From Spisula solida (taxonomy: Eukaryota > Mollusca > Bivalvia > Venerida > Mactridae): a stretch of DNA of 64,000 nucleotides. The DNA lies in the NCBI GenBank assembly GCA_947247005.1, contig OX365959.1, forward strand, positions 39,345,097 to 39,409,096, given 5' to 3'. Shown in pieces: positions 11,043-23,230 of this stretch. A model generated the notes under the pieces. It worked only from the letters and a program-made list of their open reading frames with translations, ran no database searches and was not told where the DNA came from. The position numbers and the translations under genes are program-made. Within the stretch, counting starts at the first letter, position 1. The number at the start of each line of letters is the position of its first letter.

Positions 11043-12488
11043 CTAATTCGAAAGAAGTCTGGACATATAGAAGTTTGCTGCATTATTTCGAGGTCGAATC
11101 TGAAGTGATCTCTCATAACAATGGAATGCATCATTTGGTAGATTCACTTGTTCCATACATTGTCCAAGAAGATTCAATGCTGTACCTTGGTGATGTAAGT
11201 TTGGTTCATCTAATATGACTTGATGTAGTTTATGTAGTGCTCTCAGTTGTTCTCTACGGTTTCCTAGACGTCCGTATGTTTTGCTTTGAAGAAAGTATAG
11301 GTATGGAAGTGAATCTACCACAGCAAGATCCATCCAGGTATCCTCTATCATATGCCTGACCCGAATATGTTCTTGTGTTGACCGCGTGAGTTCTTGCATC
11401 AATTCATGGGGAACAATATGGACTTCATTACGCATGAACATCACACAATATGCTGTAAGATGTCGGCAATCAGTGATATGTGTTTGATCTGCTGCAATAC
11501 GAAATCCTGGTTTCATATTCAACGCCACATCAAAATTACATGCACAAACAGGCATCACAACATTCCTGTCATATTGCCGCTCAACATGACGAACTACAGC
11601 CTCTGTTACATTCATATCACCTATACTGTAAAACACTGTTGCCAGTTTCAGCCAACCAGATGATACATCAGAGTTAACCCCAAGCTTCAAATACTCTAGT
11701 ACAACATCGGTCAATGGTATGTTCATTGATGTATTGTAGGATGCGATCACAGAACCTATTGTGGAACACAATAAAGACAACATGTTACAGATTGCAGCTC
11801 GTTCTATATAGCTGGCTGGTAGATTGTGTTGGTACAATCTGGCTAGGTAACACAGGAGTGTTTGTATCGCATCTTGGGCATTGTTGGTATTTACTTTTGT
11901 TATGTTCCAACAATTGCGTTCATTGATACTGGATGATGCACTATAACAAAACTCACCAGAAAGAATCTGACGTATTAGTACAGGAGAGGGTATATGACGC
12001 GGGAATACTAGAATTCTATTCATTTTCATGTAAAGTCTTTCAACAACATTATCTAACTGAATGTGTAACAACATTGCACCATTACTGCTGATGATACGTT
12101 GGATAATTTCTAATATGTTGTGACGTTGTTCTGGCGTTATTCTCGCTTCCATCAGATTGTTTTCAGGAATAATAAAGTGAGGACAGTTTGTGTAAGAAAC
12201 AGTTGTACAGTACTTGTAAAGTCTGGTTAAGACAACGTAGCATGCTATGATCTTGCCACAACTCCGAATTCGTATTTTCAATACAGTGAAACAAAGCATT
12301 TTTACACATGTAACTCGATATCACATCTTTAAATACTTCATATGATTTAAACAACATTTTCACCAATACATAGCATTTCATGTGAATTGTTTTGAAACTA
12401 AACACCAGATATCTCTCGGCTAGATGGGTGGATATTCTCCATTCAAGATCTTCCAACCCTCTACTAATCTTGCTCCATGCTGGTATTA
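11043..12488 (-). pseudogene. Mab-21/cGAS-like-TPR gene, 5'-truncated and frameshifted copy
   Basis: This is the paralogue of the gene at 50662..48550. Homology starts at 12488 with the PAWSKISRGLEDLEWRIS segment, in the helical Mab-21 domain. The nucleotidyltransferase core with its catalytic acids is missing, replaced upstream by unrelated sequence. A second lesion is a 2-bp deletion near 12200: the frame from 12594 runs out after CLNQTLQVLY, and the rest (TNCPHFIIPENNLMEARIT onward) is read in the frame ending at 11043. From there it is open through the TPR-like C-terminus (LGQCMEQVNLPNDAFHCYE), and it is intact where the other copy has its 4-bp slippage. Homology continues into the 3' flank to about 10840. 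The bases before 12486 resemble a 3' splice site (pyrimidine-rich, ending ccag), so a lost upstream exon cannot be excluded. Confidence 0.75.
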
Positions 12489-13329
12489 AACAAACTAATA
12501 TAAATAATTCGACGGTGGATGAAAGGACGCAAGGAAATAAGGAAATACGAGGGCCCAAAGGGTCCTTGGTTGCTGACCTGTGAAAGTATTGCATACAGAG
12601 GATTACATAAATTACAGACTATATAGAAAGTCTGAGGGACATGCTGAAAGTTTTAATAACTGAGTGATAACTTTACATTGGTTGGTATTTTTTTTTAAAA
12701 ATGAACATTTTCTGAAAGATCGACCTTTCAGCGAGACATTGATGGCAAATTTATTATTTTATTCCCGATAATGTATATTGTATTGGTATTCCAATGATGC
12801 ACGGTTTGGGGTATTGACCATTGACAGAAATATCTCTTAAAGGAATTGAGTTGTATTGGCCCCATGTATATTGCAGACCGCACTGTAGAAGTATCATTCA
12901 AGCTGATTGAAATAAATTATATTATTTGAAAACTGCACAACCGTACTTTATAATAAATAAAACTCTTTGAGTTACTAATTAAATAATAGCAATATATAAA
13001 ACTTATATAGGTGTCAACTTTACCAGATATAGCCCCTATTTAATTCTAGACATACAATACTTTTCTGGACTATCAGCTACTCTAAATGAGTCAAATTGTC
13101 TACATTTGAATGTTTATTTGCATTTCGAAAGAGGGTTAGTAAATGTTTATAAATTCAACATCTTTAAAGCTATCATATTAAGGAAAACATGTAATTGCAG
13201 AGTATATGTGAAAGTTTTGATCTAAAACGGATATTCAACAATTGAATCCTTATCTAAAGCAGATATTCAATGTGGCCACCCATTTTTTTTCAATCGAGTT
13301 TCAAACGACGTTTAGAAAACATTATATTA
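12489..13329. other. Non-coding
   Basis: AT-rich sequence replacing the lost 5' half of the Mab-21-like copy. I see no gene or recognisable repeat. Confidence 0.4.
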
Positions 13330-13545
13330 AGTCAAACAGGGAAGGCAGAACTCTACAGAACACAGAAAACATTGATAATACACAAATCACAATGCCCAAC
13401 TGAAAACACGGCATCCCGTCCAGAAAGTCTGCCGCCTAAGTCAGTCAAACTAAAACAGAACAAGAGCCAAGTGACGGGAAATAACAACTGGACACTACAC
13501 ACTACACGACAATCTGTACATGACGCTGTTGCAAGCAGGTAGGTA
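13330..13545 (+). repeat. GCACAGAAAAC dispersed repeat, longer copy
   Basis: It contains 'cagggaaggcagaactc', 'acacagaaaaca', 'aatgcccaactgaaaaca', 'gcatcccgtccagaaag' and 'aagagccaagtgacgggaaa'. This copy preserves the 3' half that other copies lack and so is useful for building a consensus. The 90-codon forward and 91-codon reverse frames across it are not conserved in other copies. Confidence 0.5.
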
Positions 13546-13699
13546 ACCAGTCTCTTTTCCCAACGATTCGAAAGTTTCATTTCATCGGACATATTCAGCA
13601 ATATTCCTTCTTGTGTATTTGGACACACTTTTCAAGTTTTATTTTCGCTTAAATCGCAGATTTTCCAAATTCATAAAACAGTTTTACTCAAATAATACT

Positions 13700-14330
13700 C
13701 AAATTAATGGTGTCATCAATGAGGTCAGAACGTCACTTTGACGGCTCAATGCCAAATACTTTTTTTCATTTCAGCAGAAATTTGTATTTATTACCATTCC
13801 AACAAAATCATATGTAAAGAACAGTGAAGTCATATAGGCATTTACTAATGTGCGGAATTAATGAATCACCCTGAGTGTAAAAAAGGCCAATAATCATAGT
13901 TGTTATAGTTTAATTAATTTTTCAAATTAGGAAAATAGATAAATATTTATGTTTTGCAAAATGCTACTTCGAGGATATGACGTCATCAATCAAAAACACG
14001 TGTTTTGGGTAACGTGATCATATCATTTCAGCTGCAGTACTGTCAAAATTATGAATATTTCAGGATTCGTATTTAGTGGGAACAAAAATAGCATTTGTAT
14101 ACACAAAATGTTTTATATTCTAATGTAACACGTCCAGCAGTACAATGCAGTACTGGTAACGCTAATGATAGTATTTCCGGTATAATGTTTCAAGAGCATT
14201 TTTTACGTGGTCTTTTCCAAGTACATCTTTACGTCATGTATACAGTCAGAACAATACTTTCAGAATCAATTATAGAAATTATTGACATTAATGTTATCCC
14301 ATCCAAGGGCCAATATGACTCATTTTGATG
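13700..14330. repeat. Dispersed repeat also in the gene A intron (provisional)
   Basis: 13970-14170 resembles 32870-33060 inside the intron of gene A. Shared motifs in the same order are 'gatatgacgtca', a 'cacgtgatcat'-like segment, 'aattatgaata', and 'cagtagtacaatgcag'. Boundaries are not resolved and no coding potential is seen. Confidence 0.35.
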
Positions 14331-14659
14331 ACAATTCGTGGGTTATATACCTACATGTACAATGTCTTATTGGTGAATACTAAATCCTCTGACATTAATA
14401 TTGTGAAATGATTTCGGTGGATAAAGGTTGTATCTTTCAGAAAATATGCACTGTTATATGCATTAAGTGAGCATTAAACAATGTACACACCCATTACATG
14501 TATCAGAAATATAAGAATGCCCCCTCTTACGTGGTTTTCATTTTTCTTAATCAGTGACCGGGTTATTTACATGACCGATAATGAAACTTGGCATGGATTC
14601 CATTTAGACAAACATTCTGATTAACGTACATGTAGATCAAGTAAAAAGATAAGTATCTA

Positions 14660-15245
14660 TTGCACACAAATGCTTTTTCATGATTTGACCTAGTGACCTA
14701 GTTTTTGACACTGGAATGCCCATGATGAAACTTGACCTAATCATTGTTGAGATGTTCTTTGTGACAATGTTTCATAAAGATTATGTATAAACTTATATAT
14801 AGTGACTACACATTGTTCTTCGATGATTCGACCTTGTGACCTAGTTTTTGACCCCAGATAACCCAATATTGAACTTGACGTAGATTTATTTGAGATGACT
14901 ATTTGTAAATATTAAGGCCAACGTGTTATCTTTAGTTACTACACAAGATTTTTCTATGATTTGACCTAGGTTTTACCCAATATCGTCCTTGACCTATATT
15001 TTGTTGAGATGGTCGTTGTAACTTAGTTTCATAAATATTGAGCTAAAATCACGACCTCTAGTGACTACACAATGTTTTTCTATCATCTAACCGAGTGACC
15101 TTGTTTTGACCAAGTTTCATTAAGATAATACCAAAGTTGTGACCTCTAGTGTCTACACAAGCGTATAGTAGAAGAACGGCAGACGGAGGATGAGTTATCA
15201 CAAAAACTCACATTGTCACTTTGTGACAGGTGAGCTAAAAACTAG
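14660..15245 (+). repeat. Bivalve 'tgacctag' dispersed repeat with internal degenerate copies
   Basis: Four or so degenerate copies of a roughly 110-bp unit begin like TTTGACCTAGTGACCTAG and include 'gttgagatgntcnttgt' and 'tttcataaagatt'. They end in a 'gacggaggatgagttatcac' tail and a short hairpin (ctcac...gtcactttgtgac...gtgag) finishing GCTAAAAA. Repeats of this type are abundant in bivalve genomes (general knowledge). The end hairpin followed by CTAA would fit a non-autonomous Helitron, but no autonomous partner is present, so the class stays open. A second copy is at 51455..51775. Confidence 0.55.
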
Positions 15246-16346
15246 CAACAAAAAACCACATCCGTAACTCAACAGCTGCGCATTATCTAAGAATTATCCG
15301 TATAGGGAACGAATAGCGCGAACGAATCAGATAGGGGATAAATAGTGAATATAAAGAAAAAATCTCTAGCTCCATAGAATTCACCCCGGTAAAAATGTCG
15401 AATACTGAGAAATTATGATATATTGTTGATTGAAAAACTCCACTATAAACGGAATTAGAGCTAAAATTACGAACCTACGGACAGAATCAACTCCTAACAG
15501 AAACACCAGGACACGAAAGGTCACATGAAGACAAAAAGGCACATAAAATACACAACGTAAATAAAAAACGATGAAGAACTTGCCCAACATACAAAAATAG
15601 CACAAGAACACGACTTTATAATAAAAGTGCACAGACTACGAAAACTAGCAGCTACTAAAACACGATATCCCATCCCGAAAGTTTACCCCCTCAGTCAGTT
15701 AAGCCAACCCGGAGCAACAGCAAGGTGACAAGAAAATAGCAAACGGCGAACACGCCACAAGGTCCACAACAGGTACAGTGTACGTATATTTGTGAAAGAT
15801 ACGTAGCAGTCTTATGAAGGAAAACGAAATTGCAGAAAGGCACATACAAAATGAACAAAGTTTCACATAAAAGGCAAAGTGGTCTAAAATGTTTCTCATT
15901 TTCTATTTTAACTATAAAGTGGACAAATCATACGTAGAGGAAGTTTGGATAATGTTTTTATAATGTCTAATATTCTGTTTACTATCAATGTTATTGCAAT
16001 GAAACTTGTGATTTAACTTTTTATTCCCAATACAGTTACAATATACATTTGTATGTACATGCATATTTAATATAACGTTATACGTAGATTGAGGAACATC
16101 GTATGTTATGACAATATGAATATCAGATAAGATAAAATTTATTTGGGTCGGCTAGACAATACACTGAACAACATAAGCACAGATTAGCTTTAACAACACA
16201 AGTATAACGATAAAAAATGTAGAACAGCTAAAATTGACAAGATTGCTTGACACTTTACCGTGACTATAATGTACACGATCTGAAGACTATTTGCTACTTT
16301 ACATTGGATGAATTTTCATGAGCGACTTCAATACAGAAACTCTAGT
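15246..16346. other. Non-coding with one dispersed repeat
   Basis: 15640-15765 holds another copy of the GCACAGAAAAC family tail (acgatatcccatcccgaaag). The rest is AT-rich with no recognisable gene. The minus-strand frame at 15381..15632 is rich in hydrophobic residues but has no start context, homologue or paralogue here. Confidence 0.35.
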
Positions 16347-16560
16347 TTTGTATACAAATCATTAAATGCAATATATCCAGCATATGTTAAGGAGAAATTC
16401 CAGAATATTCACGAGAATCAATCCCGCCATCTTAGATATTCAGATTTAAACCCAAATTTAGAATTTGGCCGAAAATAATTAAACTATTCAGACCCAATGC
16501 TCTGTAAAACCTTACCAGAGAAATTACGAACGGCAGAATGTGACTGTAGACCCCTCATGA
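16347..16560 (+). pseudogene. LINE reverse-transcriptase C-terminal remnant
   Basis: One frame reads FVYKSLNAIYPAYVKEKF, then a stretch ending in a stop after NLEFGRK, then DPMLCKTLPEKLRTAE. The order matches the C-terminal end of jockey/CR1-like LINE proteins, where 'K.LN...P.Y' is followed by 'LWN.LP..IR.A'. Compare CLNNISPDYMQELV and VWNNLPNHIRCAS in the LINE at 40856..42412. It is short, stop-containing and isolated. Confidence 0.45.
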
Positions 16561-17037
16561 TTGACATACGGTTGAGACACTAACACCAGCCTGTATCTTC
16601 CAATCTGGACAATTCTCAGTTCAGTGCTTAATGCAGTCACCAATGCCACATAGGGTAACCAAAAACCTGGAGTATCGCCTTCCAAACCCCTATTAAGCAC
16701 TTTACCTAATACAATTATAGCTATACTAGGCCTTAATTAATGGGTTTTCACAGCAACTTGGTACAGCCATACCAAACCCTATCCGAACTCACCAACACCG
16801 ATTACAGCCTTGATATACTTAGAACATCTAGAAAAGCAACGTTTTATCCCCGATTGTATATTTGAATTCTATGAAGTATTGTTATATATTCGTGAAGAAA
16901 CTTGGCCCTCATCCAACTAGTATCGATCGCATTACGTAAATCTCGTGCTACGATAGAATCACAAAAAGCAGGATTTCCAAATGCAACGTTTACGCATGAT
17001 AAATGTTGGTATAAATTGCATCGAACCCTTTGTAAAG
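16561..17037. other. Non-coding
   Basis: Contains degenerate 'ccaaacccyattaagcac'-like motifs similar to those in blocks A and B. No gene recognised. Confidence 0.35.
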
Positions 17038-17066
17038 TTTGTAAATAAAATGGCAGTTGTAAATAT

Positions 17067-17270
17067 AAAGATGCCATTGTTGTCCGAATATGAGCAAAAT
17101 CAGGTCATTTGGATGCTTTTAGCAGTGATGTCAAACGGGAGGTTGACGACGGTTAAATTGTCATGCACCGAACATTTCGCGTCTGGAGACATGCTACCAA
17201 CACAGTGGGACTATTTGCGACAGGACCAGTAACTCCACGTGAACTAGCTCCAGACAAGGTGCACAACTGT
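17067..17270 (+). pseudogene. Tc1-type transposase N-terminal fragment, second copy
   Basis: From the ATG near 17071 the frame reads MPLLSEYEQNQVIWMLLAVM, the usual start of molluscan Tc1-type transposases (first helix-turn-helix). A 1-bp loss near 17145 then shifts the frame, and RRLNCHAPNISRLETCYQ continues in the next one. The fragment ends near the 'rprSGRP' linker, and no DDE domain follows. It is paralogous to 1..165. It marks the left end of block B. Confidence 0.6.
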
Positions 17271-17274
17271 TCCC

Positions 17275-19786
17275 GACATTGCTAGATAACTTATTAGCCA
17301 TCAGAAATAATGAATCAATCAATATCTGATCGATACTTTAAATATTCACTTAAACGCCGATTCTGAAAAAATACAGATTTTATAAATTTGTGTTGCGTTA
17401 TTTTTTAGCCGCACTATACATCAAAATTGTGTTCTGCACCCAAGTGTAGCTCTATGTGATAAAATGCTACAGTTGTATTGATAATCATCGAGTAAATGTT
17501 TGATTGTCTATCACCAGGTTGAACACAATATTGACAGTAGACGCTTTCCGTATTATCCAGTACAAATGTATATAATATACATGTATATGGTGTACTTGCA
17601 ACCACTGAGTTCAACCATACAACATTTGAGCTCATCTGGGCTTCATCACCTTTAAGAGATATGCCTTGCCCTGAAGGTTTCCCATAATCACCGAATACAG
17701 ACATACCAGGTCTCATTAAGTACTCATCACCAATTACAGCGAAAACATATCCCAAATGAGATACATGCATCAATTTGAAACAAAACTTAGGCTCTATGTG
17801 GTTGTCTCAACCACTGAATACGGCCACACTACGGTATACTAATATCCACCGAAACTGCGTATATTTGGTCCGAAGGGATACTCAAAACCACTGAGTTAAG
17901 CTACCAATACTATATGGGGTACTAAACAACTACCGAATACAGCCATTCCTAAGGCGTTATTCAGTATTCACCAAATGTAATTACATAACAACTAGCCCTA
18001 AGACGTACTCTCCATCTCAAACTTCACCCATACTAGCTATTTACGCGCTGACGTTTCTAAACCTCAACCAATTATAGTCGTACCACCATAAAATACCAGG
18101 CCACATGGGGTATTCGTCCTTTGTAAAGACATACTTAGCTCAATTTGGTATCTGACAATGCTAGACAATCGTTTCTGACACAATGGGTTACCTAACATAG
18201 CATTGTACGACTGATTTTGACTATATTTAGTTTATGTACTTTTATATTGCTTGATACATTTATTTTGCACATTTCTTTATAACACTGATGATTATTACAT
18301 TATAATGATTATTTAGCATTGAGTTACATTTTGTTGGTACTATTGTATTGCCGAAAAAAGCACAAAGAAACATATTTTCTATGCAATACAGAAGTAGGTT
18401 GACTTACTTCAGTGTTGCGGGACCTTTTTGATTTGTTGTCAGTTAATTAACCATAATTTAGTTTTAAGAAATATAGCTTTTTTTGATGTTATGTAAAACA
18501 TAATTCTGGATCTAAAAATGAAAAAAAAGTCACTTTTGTAAAAATAAGCAATTACATGCACTACAGTCTTGCGGGAAACCCTCGATTTGTCTTTAAAGCG
18601 TTTGTGAGTTTGCATGCAAAGATGTTTGACGAACTGTCTTCGTATGTCAATTCACATTATAAATACATAGATGATATAGATTATGTCAAAAGTTCATACC
18701 TTGAAATCAGTTGTAAATCTCACTAAAATATTTTAAACGGACTCTTTCTTTTACATGGATGAACATTCTCACATCTTAGGAAACTATGTATTGAAGTTAC
18801 TTCTACTTTCGTTTTCAGATTTCTGGATGTCGTTGTCAGTTGTAATCTTCCATGTACCGGATGGGATAACCAATGATAGCGGCCAGCTCATACGTGAAAA
18901 GGTTGGCGCTCGTTTTCGTCACTTCTTTCAGTTTTTTATAATGCTTTTATGTTAATATAATAATTGCTATTGAATACGAATTAGCTAGAATGCCTGCGTC
19001 CGTCGATGAAGGTGACACCAGGTATTGTAGTATTATTAAATAAAACATTGAAATTTAACATAGTGGAAGAATCAACCGAGAACTGCAGTTTTATCAGGTC
19101 ATATTGTCATAATTACCGAGTTCTATACATTTTACAAATGCACCGGTAGGAACACCACGCACCGTTTAGAATCCACCGGAGATTATCGGCTTAAGATAGC
19201 AACCGTTGGGACAAATAATATTATGCTTATTTGGACACGTCTGAGACGTCTTATCAGACTATATAGGTCATAACCATTAATTTCCTTCGCGTGCCAAATC
19301 GGGTACACTTATACAGTCCATACATAAACTTTGACTAGAAATGGTGGAATGCCTTGCCAAGATTGAATTATGTCAAAATTCTGAAAGTCCTAGATTACCG
19401 TTCTGGACTTGTTTGTATTGTTTGTAAGTTTGACTGTGTTTTAGCAAACTATCAATATGATTATATACTTCTCTTTGTCGACCGATCCCGGAATCCACAC
19501 AACGTTAAAATTTTACATCAATTCGCACCTACATGTCACATTATTAGTTCGATGATGACACGGGTGGTATAATAACCGAGCATAGTAATGGTATATTTGT
19601 TGTGAAAGTGGAGTTACCAAAATGCTTCGGCTAAATATATAAAACGTGTGGATGTAGAAGCAACATAGAATATTATATCAAATTCGTTATATGAAGAAAG
19701 CGGGCTAATGGTCGGTTGTTCTACCAAGATATTCATTACACCACGTCAGATGATATCATCCTCCACGCTAACACATGTGATGGTAT
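17275..19786. other. Non-coding block B, empty-site reference for block A insertions
   Basis: It parallels 166-4500 but lacks three stretches present there: the pogo-like insert (495-1345), the LINE tail (1442-2140) and the foldback (2945-3198). It is therefore the better picture of the ancestral block. No gene: the 119-codon minus frame at 17414..17773 is not conserved in block A. Confidence 0.55.
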
Positions 19787-22700
19787 TGAAGAGTACTCTA
19801 TAGCTACCGTGTAATTATGTATGTTTGACAGATCAATACAACTCTACAATTCAAAAATTTATAGCTACCCGAAGTACATCTCGCAACAGTGCATCTGTAC
19901 CCTATATCCCTCTAACCCAAACCCAAAACAATTAAAGTTATAATATAATATGAACAAATGCACTGCATCCAGCGGGGATTTCCCATCAGGTGTTTGGCTA
20001 ATCTGATCGAAGAAAAAAATGGCTAAGGAATTAGTAAATGCTCCACGGAGACTTTAAATCTAGCCTCTGACTGCCAGGCAACACCAAATAGGAGACCAGG
20101 CGAACAAATAATTAGAAAAGAGTGTTTTCCGATCTACAAGACGGGTTGCACAGATATGCCCTATAAATAGGTATTACAGTTTTACACACCTCTTTCATTT
20201 GCTATCTATATTTCAATTCAACATATTCACAAGTTGGCGCGCTCTGCCGTGCGACGACGTCGCGTTTATTGCGATGACGTCGCGTTAAATGATGTGACGT
20301 CATTTCCGACGTCGCCGTATTGTTTTTTTACGTTGGATTGAATAAGATGTGTTTTTTTTCAATAATGTTCATGGTTTGATTCAGGCTTATACATGTATGC
20401 CGAAACGTTATTTAAAGAATGGAACTGTATTTATATTTCATATTGGAAAAAATAAATTAAACATGATTGGTTCTCAAATCTTGAGCAACAACTTGCCTCT
20501 ACCGGAAGTGGGACGTGAAATTCAGTCTACCGAATCATTATTCTGCATCCGGTCTTACAAAATACATTAGACCATAGCCAATGCAACTGCAACAACAACA
20601 ATCACGTGTTTTTTGCATGTAATCCTTAATGGAAATTTGAAATCCCCTATCAGCATACCATGTACATGCAGATGATAAACCGGTGGCCAAACTCGTTGGA
20701 AGATTAGAAAGCCATACTGACGTATACATACGATTGTTGTATGACCTGTTTATTTCATCAGCGACCAACATTGACTTAATGTTAATCATCTAAGTCCAAA
20801 CTCTGAACTTAGATCCTGATTCGTTATCACACCGATTCGGGTATTCCGCTTTGGCTATTTCAGCTTCAAACCCGTTAGCTAATCGAACTACACTTGACAA
20901 AATGCTTCGACTCAATATAAAACATGTGGATGTAGAAGCAACATAGAATATTATATCAAATTCTTTATATGAAGACAGCGGGCTAAAGATATCCATAAAA
21001 CCTCGTCAGCTGATATCATCCCCAACGCTAACACCTGTGAGTGTATTGATACATGTGGTACACGCATACAATATATGTATAACAGAATGGTGTTTTCATC
21101 AAACAAATATATCTTAAAGTTGTACAATTGTTCAAATGTTATCTATAAATGATGATGTCGCCTGGTTGTTTACCACAGTTTCGGGACACGTTCGTTATGT
21201 TCCCAAAAACCATACATGTATACGTTTAACGTATATCAAATTGTAATCTATATAATGGACAGTAAAGTCATATTTGATTTAGTAACTATACGCCGTATAA
21301 GTAAACAAGTCAAATAGTTTTCTGTGGCCAGATAATTGTATATGTTTAGGTTGAGTTTTTCTGAAGTTTAGATGCTGATCGAATTTATTCCGGTGCATGT
21401 TTAAATATATTAATTTTGTCCAAATAATTCAAATACATGAGATATCGGATACTTCCGCTGCATATGACCTAACCAACTATACATGTAACAGTAGGTTTGA
21501 ATTTTATCATAACAAGTGTCATGATGAGATATACATCATATTCAATTTAAACACACTTATATCCTCTATTTATTTTGTTGTGTTATGTGCCGAACCAATG
21601 AACAAAATTCCAAATAATTTGAAAAAAATATCAATATCGATACCATGATAATATTTATCAAGCAATGTTTTCTCTACGGGAAGTTATCCATGTCCAATAT
21701 ATTTATCATTGAACAAGAAGCTCTTTGCTTATGCAGCAGAAACCTGCTGTTCAGATAACATGGACCCAATCGCCTTGCGTTCATAGAAAAAGTCCGGATA
21801 TTTCCGCATGGAATAATGCAAAATTGAATGGAATTAATCTGGTTCACGTCACTGCCCACCAGCTTATACGATTAGGTAATGGTCAAGCAGGTGACAGTAC
21901 AATGTGTAAATAATTTGGTCGTAAAATCACACCACACTTCGGACCTGTTATACATAGTTATACAATAAAATGTATATAATACGGGCTCCTACAATATAAA
22001 GGGAAGTAACTTGTGGAAGATACTAAATTAATCACAATGACAATAATCACAATCTTCCAATCTCTACATGGAGGTTCTAACACTCTGTTTGATATGAGAG
22101 ATGGGGTTGGTACGGAAGACGAAGATGTCATAGATAACTCCCTTGACTTGCTTTTAGGATTTCCTTAAATATACTAGTACTTAATATATTTTCTTGTCAT
22201 TTCTTGCAATGTCAAAAACTACTTAGAAGTCACAAAATAACGAAAGACACAAACGATAAGAAATCTTATCGATAACGCATCATTACAATAACTAGACCAT
22301 GGTCTGGGACCTTGTTGAATTATTATACAAGCTCATAAAGACTTCAAAATGGTTGATTGAAATAAAATTTGTTCTTGATAAAAACACGATATTTGATTTT
22401 CTTGCGATACTCAGTTCCATACCAAGTTAATAATGCAGTGTACACGATTACAATTTCAGCCTATTGGATGTTTGTTAGAATGAATATTTCTTGGTTATCA
22501 CATTTGATTGTCTATATCTGAAATAATATCTAACCGATTGTTTTGAAACAAGCACACAGGAAAATTATATGACATATTGAAACACAATGGAAATCCTTGA
22601 AAAACGTTAATGGGGAATATTAGCAGTTTCCTTAAGCTAGCTTCACTTTGTAGTTCAGTTTTATCATATCAATAAGTGTAATGAACTTTTAGAGCTTGTA

Positions 22701-23024
22701 TATTAACGACAGCTGCGAAACATTCAAATATTAATTATGTGACGTCATCACTGAAAATGCTACAATAGCCTACCACATTACATTTTGTAACTTCACACGT
22801 AATGTTTTGGAAGCTTGCCAAATATTCTAGATTCATGAAGCATTCAGTAGTTTCAGTAGTTTTAATATTATATGGAATCTCATATAAATATGTCTAGTTC
22901 GACAAACGGACGACACATGGACTCTTCGCGGGGTCACTACCAAAGAGATAAGCCGATGTTCCTTAGTTCCGACGTGTACATGACGTCCGATGGCTAGACA
23001 AGCGATTCATTGACCGTCATTATT
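19787..23024. other. Non-coding paralogous block
   Basis: 19787-19830 is a half copy of the miniature palindromic element. 20640-21080 parallels 4990-5470 and 35900-36370. 21080-23024 parallels 36370-38340, the region downstream of gene B. 20240-20330 is an island of ACGT cores. No gene. A minus-strand frame (20880-20960, LSRSILSSVVRLANGFEAEI) recurs in the paralogues but I do not recognise it. Confidence 0.45.
20250..20320. promoter_or_regulatory. Cluster of CRE-like TGACGTCA/GACGTCG cores (tentative)
   Basis: Within 70 bases there are four ACGTC cores: gacgacgtcgcg, gatgacgtcgcg, gtgacgtcattt and ccgacgtcgcc. One is a full palindromic TGACGTCA, the consensus for CREB/ATF-type bZIP factors. 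It is locally GC-richer than its surroundings and contrasts with the paralogues near 4900 and 35900. No transcription unit is visible next to it, so regulation is only a possibility. Confidence 0.25.
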
Positions 23025-23142
23025 CATTGGAATATCTTATTTTGCTTGAATTAAAACCGACAAACAAACGGCGTCCCAGCCAGTAGTAACACAAGGAACA
23101 TGTTTTACCTAGCATACTTGAACTCAGAACAAGCTCACCTAA
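23025..23142 (-). pseudogene. 3' end fragment of a gene B-like B-box/propeller gene
   Basis: Reading the minus strand from 23140 gives GELVLSSSMLGKTCSLCY and then LGRRLFVGFNSSKI. This matches the last residues of gene B (GELVPSSSMLGEPCSLCYDR, RRLFVGFHSSKI). Homology with the gene B locus extends through the 3' flank (23024 down to about 21080) and breaks at 23140, inside the coding sequence. The segmental duplication thus captured only the last 35 or so codons. Confidence 0.65.
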
Positions 23143-23230
23143 AATGATTGAAAGAAAAAACACATGGAGCGCTAACAAGGTCGTTACAGATATTTATACT
23201 GAGGAAAGGTTGGTCATTCTACCAATATAT

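Noticed and set aside
11394..11926. Plus-strand frames of 65-89 codons
   Set aside because: They are antisense shadows of the Mab-21-like coding sequence.
17414..17773. 119-codon minus-strand frame in block B
   Set aside because: Its paralogue in block A is split by a LINE and carries stops, and no domain is recognisable.
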